The notes under the pieces are model-generated. The model was not told the origin of the DNA. It saw only the letters and a program-made list of their open reading frames with translations, and made no database searches. Positions 9,530 through 18,412 of a DNA stretch of 64,000 nucleotides are shown piece after piece. Made by a program: the position numbers and the translations under genes. The DNA is from Ruminococcus sp. (GTDB taxonomy: Bacteria; Bacillota; Clostridia; Oscillospirales; Ruminococcaceae). The stretch lies in NCBI GenBank assembly GCA_017534595.1, contig JAFXVY010000113.1, forward strand, positions 124,001 through 188,000, given 5' to 3'. Every line of letters starts with the position of its first letter. The first letter of the stretch is position 1.

Positions 9530-10486
9530 TCACATATCCCAGTTCTTGACGGTGTCCTTCATATCCATCTCAAGGCCGAGATTGTTAAGGAGTTCCTGAG
9601 CGGCGTTGTAGCCCATCTTCTTCTGACGGTTGTTCATAGCCGCAACTTCAAGGATGACCGCAAGGTTACGGCCGGGCTTTATCGGGATCGTAAGGCTCGG
9701 GATCTTTACGCCGAGGATCGTGGTATATTCGTTATCCACGCCCATTCGGTCGTAGATCTTGTTGCTGTCCCAGGGCTCCAGCTCGATGATAAGATCTATC
9801 TTCTCGGAGACCTTTACGGCGCCCATACCGAACAGCCTTCTGGTGTTGATTATGCCGATACCGCGCAGCTCAAGGAAGTGGCGGATATTATCCGGCGAGG
9901 AACCGACAAGCGTAACGCTCGAGGTCTTTCTGATCTCGACAGCATCGTCCGCAACAAGACGGTGGCCTCTCTTTACAAGCTCGATAGCGGTCTCGGACTT
10001 ACCAACGCCGCTCTCTCCGACGATGAGCACGCCTTCACCGTAGATCTCGATAAGCACGCCATGGCGGGTGATGCGCGGCGCGAGCTTGACATTGAGAAAG
10101 CCAATAAGAGCCGCGATGAACTCTGTCGTGCTCTCCTGAGTGCGCGCAACGGGCACTTCATACTTCTTGGCGATATCCACCATTTCGGGATAGATTTCGT
10201 GACCTCTTGCTACCACAAACAGCGGTATCTTGGTGGCAAACAGCGCGTCAATGCGCTGAGCCCTGACCTCCTCGTCAAGGGATGCAAGGTAAGCGAACTC
10301 CATATTTCCGCAGATCTGTATACGCTCTGCATTGAAATACTCATAGAAGCCCATGAGCTGCAGGCCGGGACGGTTGCAGTCGTTGTCGGCGACATAGAGC
10401 TCATTGATGTCCTTCGGAGCGTAGATTATCTCGAGCTTGAGCCTGTCGGCTATCTCCGCGATAGTAGCGGTAAAGATCTCTGCCAT
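9530..10486 (-). CDS. hprK: HPr kinase/phosphorylase
   Basis: This 318-residue protein phosphorylates HPr on Ser46 and removes the phosphate, setting carbon catabolite repression through CcpA. The C-terminal catalytic domain has Walker A GESGVGKS at about 157-164, the paired aspartates in LVADDAVEI, and the HprK signature LELRGIGIINTRRLFG near 206. The N-terminal domain (1-130) has the usual HprK fold pattern. No crh gene is seen nearby. It is probably co-transcribed with the PHP, murB, rapZ and whiA genes downstream. Confidence 0.97.
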   Translation of the reverse strand: MAEIFTATIAEIADRLKLEIIYAPKDINELYVADNDCNRPGLQLMGFYEYFNAERIQICGNMEFAYLASLDEEVRAQRIDALFATKIPLFVVARGHEIYPEMVDIAKKYEVPVARTQESTTEFIAALIGFLNVKLAPRITRHGVLIEIYGEGVLIVGESGVGKSETAIELVKRGHRLVADDAVEIRKTSSVTLVGSSPDNIRHFLELRGIGIINTRRLFGMGAVKVSEKIDLIIELEPWDSNKIYDRMGVDNEYTTILGVKIPSLTIPIKPGRNLAVILEVAAMNNRQKKMGYNAAQELLNNLGLEMDMKDTVKNWDM

Positions 10487-10512
10487 AGCTTATCGTTCCT
10501 TTCGTTTTATAT

Positions 10513-11781
10513 TCAAAGACTTATAAGTCCGCGTTTGAGCATCTCATTTGCAGCGACGAGAATACCTGCCTTGCCGGTGGGATAGGTAAGACCGCCCTGG
10601 AGCCACGCCGCAAACGGCTCGCGTATCGGAGCATCGGCTGAAAGCTCAATGGATGCGCCCATCGTAAAGGCTCCCGCCGCCATGATGACCTTGCTGTCGT
10701 AGCCGGGCATATCCCACGCCTCGGGAACGGCAAAGCTGTCCACAGGCGAGCCCATCTGTATGCCCTGACAAAACGCCACAAGGTTCTCCTCATTTTCAAG
10801 CAATATTGAGGCGATGATATCAGTTCTCGTTTCGCTGCTCTCGGGAAGAGTTTTGTAACCCAGCTTCTCGAATAACCTGCACGCGAACACAGAAGTCTTC
10901 AAAGCCGAAGCGACCGTCTGCGGAGCAAGGAAAAATCCGAGAAACATCTCGCGGCTCTGACCGAGAGTGCAGCCCACCTCGAGCCCCATACCCGTGCAGG
11001 TCAGGCGGTCGGCACACATTTCGACAAGGTCTGCCCTGCCGGCGATATATCCACCGGTGGAGGCTATACCGCCGCCGGGATTTTTTATAAGCGAACCAAC
11101 GATCAGATCTGCACCGACGGCTGTGGGCTCTCTTTCCTCGACGAACTCACCGTAGCAGTTGTCAACGACGGCGATGATCCCGGGATTGCCTGCCTTGGCG
11201 GCGGCTATGATCCTGCCTACTGTCTCAACATCGTAGGAAGGTCTCAGCGAGTAGCCCCTCGAACGCTGGATGTAGACGATCCTGGCCTTGGGAGCAAGCT
11301 CGGTGATCATGTCATAGTCGGGGTATTTGTCATCGACAAGATCGGCCTGGATGTAACCGATGCCGAAGTCTTTGAGCGAGCCTCTGCCGCTTTCTCCTCT
11401 GAGCCCGATGACCTCCTCCATAGTGTCGTAAGGCCTCCCGACAGCTGAAAGCATCGTATCTCCTGTCCTGAGCACGCCGAAAAGCGCGGTGGAAAGGGCA
11501 TGGGTACCGTTTGCGAAGTTGTGTCTCACCACAGCGGCCTCTGCACCGAGCGCGTCGGCGAAAACCTTGTCAAGAGTCTCGCGGCCGATATCGCCGTAGC
11601 CGTAGCCGGTGGTACCCTTGAAGCAGGTATCGCTGACCCTGTTCTTTATGAACGCCGCCAGCACCTTCTGACCGTTGTGCTCGGCGATGCTGTCTATATG
11701 CGAAAACTGACCGGCACATTCGCTCTCCGTCTCAGCGGCGAGAGCAAGTATGCGCGAGTCGATATCAAAAAAGTTGTCCAT
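10513..11781 (-). CDS. PLP-dependent YnbB-like protein (aluminium resistance / methionine gamma-lyase family)
   Basis: This 422-residue fold-type I PLP enzyme belongs to the family annotated as methionine gamma-lyase or aluminium-resistance protein (YnbB in Bacillus). The likely PLP lysine is in GSLIKNPGGG, after the VVDNCYGEF aspartate motif that holds the pyridine nitrogen. ATG at 11781 has only a weak ribosome binding site. The physiological reaction of the family is unsettled. In Bacillus subtilis ynbB has been connected to maturation of EF-P, which fits the presence of yfmF, yfmH and efp in this window; a role in sulfur amino acid breakdown is the alternative. Confidence 0.85.
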   Translation of the reverse strand: MDNFFDIDSRILALAAETESECAGQFSHIDSIAEHNGQKVLAAFIKNRVSDTCFKGTTGYGYGDIGRETLDKVFADALGAEAAVVRHNFANGTHALSTALFGVLRTGDTMLSAVGRPYDTMEEVIGLRGESGRGSLKDFGIGYIQADLVDDKYPDYDMITELAPKARIVYIQRSRGYSLRPSYDVETVGRIIAAAKAGNPGIIAVVDNCYGEFVEEREPTAVGADLIVGSLIKNPGGGIASTGGYIAGRADLVEMCADRLTCTGMGLEVGCTLGQSREMFLGFFLAPQTVASALKTSVFACRLFEKLGYKTLPESSETRTDIIASILLENEENLVAFCQGIQMGSPVDSFAVPEAWDMPGYDSKVIMAAGAFTMGASIELSADAPIREPFAAWLQGGLTYPTGKAGILVAANEMLKRGLISL

Positions 11782-11813
11782 TATCAGTTATGCCTCTTTA
11801 TTATGTATTATCG

Positions 11814-12599
11814 TCAATGGCTGGGCTTCTCGTCCCGACGCTCGAGAACGGTATCTATGCCCATGGCCTTGAAGCCTATCTCGTCGTAGTAGCTGACGCG
11901 GTGAGGTCTTGCAAAGAGCTTGACCCTTATTCCCTGCTGCCACAGCCTCTCACCTATCCAGTAGAGCAAAGTACGGGCGTGCATCTTGCCGCGTTCCTCC
12001 GGCACAGTACCCACCTGCCCGACAAGGGCGACCTTGTCAATTATATACTGGATCGTTGCGGTGGTATAATCCCCCATAAGAAATGACTGCGAAAGCCCGC
12101 GTCTTATGCGGTGTGAGGTGTCTGTCAGCCAGATCTCGTAGCTGTCCTCAAGCCTCGGAAAGCACTGTGCAAGTATACGGTAGACATCGTCAAGCTTGGG
12201 AGTCTCGTCAATCTCAAGCTGCGGCAGCTTGCCTGTCGGGACAAAATCGAACTCTGTGCGCTTCTCACTGCGGTATTCGTCATCAAGAAGCTGAGCGAGC
12301 CTGTCGCCGTACTTTCTCTCAAGCTCCACCGAGAACGGCTTTAGCATCCGGATAAAGCCGGAAAGCTCCTCGAGCATCTCATCGGAGAACTCCCTGCCCT
12401 CAAAGGTGGAGATCATCAAAGCGCTGTTGAACTCGGAGAACATCCCGAGCTTTTCGCCCTTCTGCTCGATAAAGAAGAACCGCAGAAAATCGTATTTTGT
12501 ACCGTAGGCGAGAAAATGGGATTTTATTCTCCGGCTGTAATTGTTGTCCCTGAGCCGGGCTATCAGCTCAAGGTCTATGTCTTTGGTCTGGTATATCAT
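11814..12599 (-). CDS. GNAT family N-acetyltransferase
   Basis: This 261-residue protein has a C-terminal GNAT domain: the segment VGQVGTVPEERGKMHARTLL (about residues 194-213) corresponds to motif A, where the R/Q-x-x-G-x-G/A acetyl-CoA loop is seen as EERGKMHA, and PHRVSYYDEIGFKAMG is the usual motif B end. The N-terminal half (1-110) is not recognised and may form a second GNAT-like lobe. A GGAGG site stands 8 bases before ATG at 12599. The substrate is unknown. It lies between murD and the ynbB-like gene. Confidence 0.75.
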   Translation of the reverse strand: MIYQTKDIDLELIARLRDNNYSRRIKSHFLAYGTKYDFLRFFFIEQKGEKLGMFSEFNSALMISTFEGREFSDEMLEELSGFIRMLKPFSVELERKYGDRLAQLLDDEYRSEKRTEFDFVPTGKLPQLEIDETPKLDDVYRILAQCFPRLEDSYEIWLTDTSHRIRRGLSQSFLMGDYTTATIQYIIDKVALVGQVGTVPEERGKMHARTLLYWIGERLWQQGIRVKLFARPHRVSYYDEIGFKAMGIDTVLERRDEKPSH

Positions 12600-12632
12600 T
12601 TACAAGTCCTCCTTCCGGGGGAACGGTCATGC

Positions 12633-14024
12633 TCACAGAGCCATTACGCACTGCTTGAAGTGTCTGCCGCGGTCCTCAAACATACGGTACATATCGAAGC
12701 TCGCACAAGCGGGCGAAAGAGTAACGATATCTCCGGGTTCACCGCTTTCGTAGGCTGCCCTTACGGCCTCCTCCATATTCTTTACTCTGATTATCCGCAG
12801 ACCGCTGTCTGCAAACAGAGCCGAAGCTCTTACTGCGTCCTCGATCTTCTGAGCGGTCTCACCCATAAGGATGAGCACCTTTGCCTTGCGGCAGATCTCG
12901 TCAGCCATAGGCTCAAAGGATATGCCCTTGTCCGAGCCGCCCTGAATGAGTATCTGCTTCTGATCGAATGCTGCAAGGCAGGCAAGAACTCTCGTGGGGC
13001 TTGAAGCTATGGAGTTGTTATAGTACTTGACGCCCTCGAGCTCGCGGACGAATTCTATCCTGTGCTCTACACCGCCGAACTCTCTTGCCACGGCTGCAAC
13101 AGTTTCCGGCTTTACTTCGCCGTAGGTCATGGCGATAGCGGTAAGATAATCCTCAACGTTGTGCATACCGGGGATCTTTATCTCATCCTTGTGAACATAC
13201 TCCGTGATTCTGCCGCGCTCATTGTAGCAGAGCATTCCGTCCTCGCGAAGAAACGCACCGTTCTCGGGCTTCTCTCGGATAGAGAAGTATGCGAGCTCAC
13301 CTCTGACTCTGTCGGAGAGGTCGAATGTGGTCTTGTCATCGAGGCTGAGAACAGCTCTCGAATAAGCGTTCTGGTGATCTATCAGGTTGCACTTGGAGTC
13401 TATGTACTCCTGCATATCCTTGTGGACATTCAGATGATTGGGTCTGATATTGGTTATGCCCGCAACATCGGGACTCTCTCGCATGGAAATAAGCTGGAAG
13501 CTCGAAAGCTCGACTACAGCTGCATCACTTTCGGAGATCGTCTCGACGATCGGCAGCAGAGCCTTGCCGATATTTCCGCCGAGATGTACTCTCCTGCCTT
13601 CGGCCTTCAGAAACTCGCTGACAAGAGTCGTGGTAGTGGTCTTGCCGTCGGAGCCGGTGATGCCGTAGGTCTTGCAGGGGCAGAGGTCGAAGAAGGTCTC
13701 CATTTCAGAGGTAATAACGATTCCCCTCTTTCTTGCCTCTGTGAGCTTCTCATTATTATAGTACATACCCGGAGTGCGGAAGACGATATCGCAGTTCATG
13801 ATCTCGTCGAGGTAGCCCTCGCCCAGCACGAACTCAGCTCCGCGGGACAAAAACTCCTCTCTGAGCTCAGGGTCGAAATGCTCCTCGTCCTTCTTGTCGC
13901 AGATCACGACCTCGAGACCCTTTGACAGAAAAAGCTTTATCAGGTCGTTGTGGCTGACGCCCGTTCCGATGAACGCGATCCTTTTATTCTTAAGCATTGA
14001 AAAATATCGCTGTATCTTAGACAT
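12633..14024 (-). CDS. murD: UDP-N-acetylmuramoylalanine--D-glutamate ligase
   Basis: This 463-residue cytoplasmic Mur ligase adds D-glutamate to UDP-MurNAc-L-Ala using ATP. The ATP loop GITGSDGKTTTT is at about 121-132; further ligase landmarks are NIRPNHLNVHKDM and the C-terminal substrate domain with GVEHRIEFV and NNSIASSPTR. The N-terminal Rossmann domain binds UDP. It is the first gene behind a clear promoter (14082-14110), so it probably heads the transcript running left through hprK, rapZ and dnaE. Confidence 0.97.
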   Translation of the reverse strand: MSKIQRYFSMLKNKRIAFIGTGVSHNDLIKLFLSKGLEVVICDKKDEEHFDPELREEFLSRGAEFVLGEGYLDEIMNCDIVFRTPGMYYNNEKLTEARKRGIVITSEMETFFDLCPCKTYGITGSDGKTTTTTLVSEFLKAEGRRVHLGGNIGKALLPIVETISESDAAVVELSSFQLISMRESPDVAGITNIRPNHLNVHKDMQEYIDSKCNLIDHQNAYSRAVLSLDDKTTFDLSDRVRGELAYFSIREKPENGAFLREDGMLCYNERGRITEYVHKDEIKIPGMHNVEDYLTAIAMTYGEVKPETVAAVAREFGGVEHRIEFVRELEGVKYYNNSIASSPTRVLACLAAFDQKQILIQGGSDKGISFEPMADEICRKAKVLILMGETAQKIEDAVRASALFADSGLRIIRVKNMEEAVRAAYESGEPGDIVTLSPACASFDMYRMFEDRGRHFKQCVMAL

Positions 14025-14081
14025 AGTGACATTACTCCTTTATCCGGCGTGTATTTCATCATCGCACACCTAATCTATTTT

Positions 14082-14110
14082 ATTATATAACATATCGCTC
14101 AAAATAGCAA
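14082..14110 (-). promoter_or_regulatory. SigA-type promoter for murD
   Basis: On the minus strand TTGCTA (14110-14105) and TATAAT (14087-14082) are separated by exactly 17 bases. The predicted transcript starts about 50 bases before murD. The stretch ACACTTGCTATTTT around the -35 box also occurs at the glyA promoter. Confidence 0.8.
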
Positions 14111-14241
14111 GTGTTTTTTGTATATTTTTCCCCGCAGACCTTCAATATCAGCCGCCGGAAAAAGCTGACAGCGCTCTATTCCCGCAGCTGCGCGGTTTGG
14201 AGCGCTGTCGAAACAAAAAGCAAATAAATTTCAAAAAACAC

Positions 14242-14270
14242 TTGACAAAGGCTATCCTGTGTGATATAAT
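14242..14270 (+). promoter_or_regulatory. SigA-type promoter for tRNA-fMet
   Basis: Consensus TTGACA (14242-14247) and TATAAT (14265-14270) with a 17-base spacer, ending 28 bases before the tRNA. Confidence 0.88.
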
Positions 14271-14298
14271 ATTCAAGTACCTTACGAAAACACTATAT

Positions 14299-14375
<77 letters not shown>

Positions 14376-14380
14376 AACAT

Positions 14381-14420
14381 ATCCCCCACTGCTTAACGGC
14401 AGCGGGGGATTATTTTTTTA
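14381..14420 (+). terminator. Intrinsic terminator after tRNA-fMet
   Basis: A 12-base-pair stem (ATCCCCCACTGC against GCAGCGGGGGAT, one mismatch) with loop TTAACG, followed by a T-rich tail. Confidence 0.85.
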
Positions 14421-14456
14421 TATTTTCAGAAGCATAAATAGCTTAGAAGGCATAAC

Positions 14457-15122
14457 TTACTTCCCGTTTCTCATATAGTGCAGATATTGCATATCGTGCT
14501 GCTGGAAAAAATCATCATCGTAGCCGCTTTGGGGGCGCTTGGGGAGAAGCTCGGAGCTCTTGTCGTACAGCGCTTCAAGGTCCACCGACGCGGCCTTGGG
14601 AGTGACAGTGCGAAGGTCTCCGCTCTGACGGGTCAGTTCGCGGCGGTAGTTGTCAAAGGGGAACGACGGGCATTCTCTGAGGGCGTTGAGATCGTTGATT
14701 ATCACGATCATCAGGATGTGCCCTCCGCAGGTCAGCGTCATGCAAACAGCCATAAGCACAAACGGGATATTCTTGATGAGCCCGAAATACATCCCTGCGG
14801 CAAATACGATGAACTGTCCCATAGTTATGTAGATCGCTGATCTCAGATGCTTTTCGGCATTATCGGTGAACATCAGCATACCGCTGATAAAAGTGAGCAG
14901 GAAGAAAGCTATCGGAATGAGCACAGGCAATACCGGATTTGAAAAACGCGGGTTGAAGACCGTCTGCTGAAAATATCCAGCGATCCAGAAGATCAAAGCA
15001 CAGACTGCCGAAAAGAACAGCGGAGGCGCAGAAATAAGTTTTCTCTGCTTGACACGCGCTCTGTATATCTTACGGAGCTCATCATCCGACGTAATCGGAA
15101 AATCCTCACGTCTGACCTTCAT
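14457..15122 (-). CDS. Four-helix membrane protein of unknown function
   Basis: This 221-residue protein has a basic N-terminal segment of about 30 residues and then four hydrophobic helices, near residues 30-50, 65-85, 95-115 and 120-145. A hydrophilic C-terminal tail of about 70 residues ends in Asp, Gln and His (YDDDFFQQHDMQYLHYMR). I do not recognise the family. ATG at 15122 is preferred over GTG at 15131 because a GGGGGGTG ribosome binding site stands 6 bases ahead of it. The gene diverges from glgB, and the two promoters abut. Confidence 0.7.
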   Translation of the reverse strand: MKVRREDFPITSDDELRKIYRARVKQRKLISAPPLFFSAVCALIFWIAGYFQQTVFNPRFSNPVLPVLIPIAFFLLTFISGMLMFTDNAEKHLRSAIYITMGQFIVFAAGMYFGLIKNIPFVLMAVCMTLTCGGHILMIVIINDLNALRECPSFPFDNYRRELTRQSGDLRTVTPKAASVDLEALYDKSSELLPKRPQSGYDDDFFQQHDMQYLHYMRNGK

Positions 15123-15160
15123 TTCACTCACCCCCCATATAACTGTTTACATCTGTCCTT

Positions 15161-15189
15161 ATTATACATATCAATGGTAAAATTGTCAA
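15161..15189 (-). promoter_or_regulatory. SigA-type promoter for the membrane protein at 14457
   Basis: Minus strand TTGACA (15189-15184), 17-base spacer, TATAAT (15166-15161). Its -35 box directly abuts the -35 box of the divergent glgB promoter. Confidence 0.83.
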
Positions 15190-15218
15190 TAGACAAACAG
15201 ATGAAGATGTGGTATAAT
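15190..15218 (+). promoter_or_regulatory. SigA-type promoter for glgB
   Basis: TAGACA (15190-15195), 17-base spacer, TATAAT (15213-15218). The two divergent -35 boxes together form the palindrome TTGTC-AATA-GACAA. Confidence 0.75.
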
Positions 15219-15257
15219 GATGATTGAACAATATTATATTACGGCAGGTGATCATAT

Positions 15258-17159
15258 ATGGATATGCACGAATTCTATATGGGCAACGTCTTCGACGCCT
15301 ATAATTTCTTCGGTGCTCACAAAGAGAACGGATGCGCTGTCTTCCGCACCTTTGCTCCGCAGGCGAGAGCCGTATCGGTCATAGGCGAGTGGAACGGCTG
15401 GGTTGAGATACCCATGCAGAAAAACGGTCAGGTCTGGGAGCTTTGGTGTCCCGAGGCGCAGTATGATATGATGTACAAGTATATCATCTACGGCTGCGAC
15501 GGTCAGCGCCGCGAACACTGCGACCCCTACGGCTTCGGCATGGAGCTGCGCCCGGGCTTCGCGTCTGTGATCCGTGATCTTGACGCCTATACCTTCGGCG
15601 ATGAGGAGTGGATGAGTACACGCACCAAGAACTACGACTCACCGATGAACATCTATGAGCTTCATCTCGGTTCCTGGATGAAGGATCCCGACAGCGAGAA
15701 CGGTTGGTACAGCTACACAGGCATCGCCGACAAGCTCATCGAATACTGCAAGCGTTTTCACTTTACACATATCGAGCTCATGCCGATAAGCGAGCATCCG
15801 GCGGATATCTCATGGGGCTATCAGAACACAGGTTTCTTTGCTCCCACCTCCCGCTACGGCACCGCCGCACAGCTCATGGAGCTGATAGACAGGTGCCATC
15901 AGAACGGCATCGGCGTTATACTCGATTTCGTACCGGTGCATTTCGCTATCGATGACTACGGCCTTATCCGCTACGACGGCTCAGAACTCTATGAATACAA
16001 CGCCAGCAACGTCACCGTCAGCGAATGGGGCACCTGCAACTTCAACTTCTCCCGCAGGGAGGTCATCTGCTTCATGCAGAGCGCCGCAAACTACTGGCTC
16101 GACAAGTACCATGCCGACGGCCTGCGTATGGATGCGGTCAGCCGCGCTATCTACTGGCTCGGTGACGAGCACAGAGGCGTTAACCCCACTTCACTCGAAT
16201 TCCTCAAGCACATGAATGCCGGGCTTCGGCAGCGTTACCCAACCGCCATGCTCATAGCGGAGGATTCCACCGCCTACCCTAAGATCACTGCTCCCGTAGA
16301 ATACGGCGGGCTCGGATTCGATTACAAGTGGGACCTCGGATTCATGCACGATACTCTCAACTATTTCCGCACGCCTCCCGCAGAGCGTCCCGCGCACTAT
16401 CACAAGCTGACCTTCTCGATGATGTATTTCTACAACGAGCTGTATATGCTGACCTTCTCTCACGACGAGAATGTCCACGGCAAGGCGACGGTAGTTCAGA
16501 AGATGTGGGGAGACTACGATCAGAAATTCCCGCAGGCAAGAGCGTTCTATATGTATATGTTCACGCACCCAGGGAAGAAGCTGAATTTCATGGGCAGCGA
16601 GTTCGCTCACTTCCGTGAATGGGACGAGACCAAGGAGCTCGACTGGTTCCTGCTCAAATATCCCCTGCACGACAGCTTCCGGGAATACTTCGGCAGGCTC
16701 GGAGAGCTCTACACCTCCCGCCCCTGTCTTTACAGCGGCGACTACAACAGCGAGAGCTTTCACTGGCTGATCGTCAGCGCCGAGAGAGACTGCGTATATG
16801 CTTACGAGCGCGAGTGCGGCGACGACAGGATAGCCTGCGTATTCAATCTTTCCGATAAGGAAAAGGAGATACCCGTACCCATGGGTGAGAGCTGTGTGCT
16901 GCGCGAGATCCTGAACTCCGACTGGGATATTTACAGCGGCTCGACTCCGAAGTCCTCGGAACCCGCGGAATACGAGACCTCCGGTTTTGCACGTATCGCC
17001 AAGCTTACAGTCCCGCCGTTTACCGGGCGTATGTTCGAGATACTGCCTCCTGCGGAAAAAGAAGCTTCCGAAGAAGAGACTGCGCCCGCTCAGACCTATG
17101 ACACCGTTCTTGAAGAAGGCGGCAGGAACATAATCATAATCGAGAATGACGACGAATGA
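15258..17159 (+). CDS. glgB: 1,4-alpha-glucan branching enzyme
   Basis: This 633-residue GH13 enzyme makes alpha-1,6 branches in glycogen. The N-terminal CBM48-like domain (about 15-100) has the F-x-A-W-like segment WNGW. Catalytic residues are visible: Asp in GLRMDAVSR, Glu in LIAEDSTAYP and Asp in TFSHDENVHGK. The C-terminal beta domain ends near residue 605, followed by an acidic tail. It is a short-type GlgB without the extra N1 domain. No other glg gene is adjacent, so it is transcribed alone from its own promoter. AGGTGAT precedes ATG at 15258. Confidence 0.95.
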   Translation: MDMHEFYMGNVFDAYNFFGAHKENGCAVFRTFAPQARAVSVIGEWNGWVEIPMQKNGQVWELWCPEAQYDMMYKYIIYGCDGQRREHCDPYGFGMELRPGFASVIRDLDAYTFGDEEWMSTRTKNYDSPMNIYELHLGSWMKDPDSENGWYSYTGIADKLIEYCKRFHFTHIELMPISEHPADISWGYQNTGFFAPTSRYGTAAQLMELIDRCHQNGIGVILDFVPVHFAIDDYGLIRYDGSELYEYNASNVTVSEWGTCNFNFSRREVICFMQSAANYWLDKYHADGLRMDAVSRAIYWLGDEHRGVNPTSLEFLKHMNAGLRQRYPTAMLIAEDSTAYPKITAPVEYGGLGFDYKWDLGFMHDTLNYFRTPPAERPAHYHKLTFSMMYFYNELYMLTFSHDENVHGKATVVQKMWGDYDQKFPQARAFYMYMFTHPGKKLNFMGSEFAHFREWDETKELDWFLLKYPLHDSFREYFGRLGELYTSRPCLYSGDYNSESFHWLIVSAERDCVYAYERECGDDRIACVFNLSDKEKEIPVPMGESCVLREILNSDWDIYSGSTPKSSEPAEYETSGFARIAKLTVPPFTGRMFEILPPAEKEASEEETAPAQTYDTVLEEGGRNIIIIENDDE

Positions 17160-17184
17160 GATATGCTTGCAGCTTCGGCGTTAC

Positions 17185-17213
17185 TTGACATCGATATATC
17201 GGCGTGATATAAT
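17185..17213 (+). promoter_or_regulatory. SigA-type promoter for leuB
   Basis: TTGACA (17185-17190), 17-base spacer, TATAAT (17208-17213); the start codon is 36 bases further on. No T-box or other leader fits in this short space. Confidence 0.88.
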
Positions 17214-17248
17214 AGTAAAGTAAAAATCCAAGAAAAGGAGTCTTTCCA

Positions 17249-18334
17249 ATGAATAAGAAAATAGCTGTTATAAAGGGTGACGGCATCGGCCCCGAGATAG
17301 TCGGCGAGGCAATGAAGGTGCTCGACAAGGTCGCAGAGGTCTACGGGCACAGCTTTGAATACGATCAGCTGCTTATGGGCGGCGCTTCGATCGACGTCAA
17401 CGGCATCCCCCTCACCGATGAGACAATTGAGCGCTGCAAGGCCGCAGACGCTGTACTTATGGGTTCTATCGGCGGTGATACGAATACCTCGCCGTGGTAC
17501 AAGCTGCCCCCCGAGAAACGTCCCGAGGCAGGTCTGCTCAAGATAAGAAAGAGCCTCGGCCTGTTTGCGAACCTCAGACCTTCGGTGCTCTATCCCCAGC
17601 TTGCCGGAGCCTGCCCCCTCAAGGAGGAGATCAGTGCAAGAGGCTTTGATATGCTCATCATGCGCGAGCTCACCGGCGGCCTCTATTTCGGAGCCCGCAG
17701 GACCGAGGAGATCGACGGCGTTATGACCGCTGTTGATACCCTGACCTACAACGAAAACGAGATCAGGCGCATTGCGATAAAGGCTTTTGACGTTGCGATG
17801 AAGCGCCGCAAGAAGGTAACGAGCGTTGACAAGGCAAATGTGCTGGATTCCTCCCGCCTGTGGAGAAAGGTAGTAAACGAGGTCGCCAAGGACTATCCCG
17901 AGGTAACGCTCGAGCATATGCTGGTTGATAACTCCGCTATGCAGCTTGTAAAGGATCCCGCACAGTTCGATGTAATGGTAACAGAGAATATGTTCGGAGA
18001 TATCCTTTCCGATGAGGCTTCGATGATAACCGGCTCTATCGGTATGCTGGCTTCCGCCTCGATGAACGAGACCAAGTTCGGCCTCTATGAGCCCTCCGGC
18101 GGATCTGCTCCCGATATTGCAGGCAAGAATGTGGCAAACCCCATAGCTACTATCCTTTCGGCAGCTATGATGCTCCGCTATTCCTTCGATATGAACGCCG
18201 AGGCTGACGCCGTGGAAAAGGCTGTGAGCACCGTCCTCGACAACGGCATCCGCACCGGAGACATCATGAGCGAGGGTATGACCCGGGTATCCTGCTCCGG
18301 AATGGGCGACGCTATCGCCGCTGCGATCGTTTGA
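17249..18334 (+). CDS. leuB: 3-isopropylmalate dehydrogenase
   Basis: This 361-residue NAD-dependent decarboxylating dehydrogenase catalyses the third step of leucine synthesis. It begins [20 protein letters not shown]. The substrate-binding ERRPEAGLL-like loop ([13 protein letters not shown]), [26 protein letters not shown] and the NAD site [15 protein letters not shown] are all present. AAGGAG lies 8 bases before ATG. It stands alone here: leuA and leuCD are not neighbours. Confidence 0.96.
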   Translation: MNKKIAVIKGDGIGPEIVGEAMKVLDKVAEVYGHSFEYDQLLMGGASIDVNGIPLTDETIERCKAADAVLMGSIGGDTNTSPWYKLPPEKRPEAGLLKIRKSLGLFANLRPSVLYPQLAGACPLKEEISARGFDMLIMRELTGGLYFGARRTEEIDGVMTAVDTLTYNENEIRRIAIKAFDVAMKRRKKVTSVDKANVLDSSRLWRKVVNEVAKDYPEVTLEHMLVDNSAMQLVKDPAQFDVMVTENMFGDILSDEASMITGSIGMLASASMNETKFGLYEPSGGSAPDIAGKNVANPIATILSAAMMLRYSFDMNAEADAVEKAVSTVLDNGIRTGDIMSEGMTRVSCSGMGDAIAAAIV

Positions 18335-18353
18335 CGTTCATTTTGACTATACA

Positions 18354-18392
18354 AAAAGCTGCTGCAGATTTCCTGCAGCAGCTTTTATTATT
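18354..18392. terminator. Bidirectional intrinsic terminator
   Basis: Perfect 14-base-pair stem AAAAGCTGCTGCAG / CTGCAGCAGCTTTT with loop ATTTC. A- and T-tracts on both sides let it end leuB (plus) and the convergent vWA gene (minus). Confidence 0.9.
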
Positions 18393-18412
18393 TTGCGATT
18401 TCAGAAGAAGCG

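Noticed and set aside
14168..14212. Inverted repeat GACAGCGCTC/GAGCGCTGTC before tRNA-fMet
   Set aside because: A real 10-base dyad with a GC-rich loop, but it has no T-tract or neighbouring gene end to make it a clear terminator, and only one copy is seen.
17214..17248. Possible T-box or leucine leader before leuB
   Set aside because: Only about 30 bases separate promoter and start codon, too few for a T-box or leader peptide.
17096..17917. 273-codon minus-strand frame over leuB
   Set aside because: Shadow of leuB and the end of glgB; it spans the leuB promoter.
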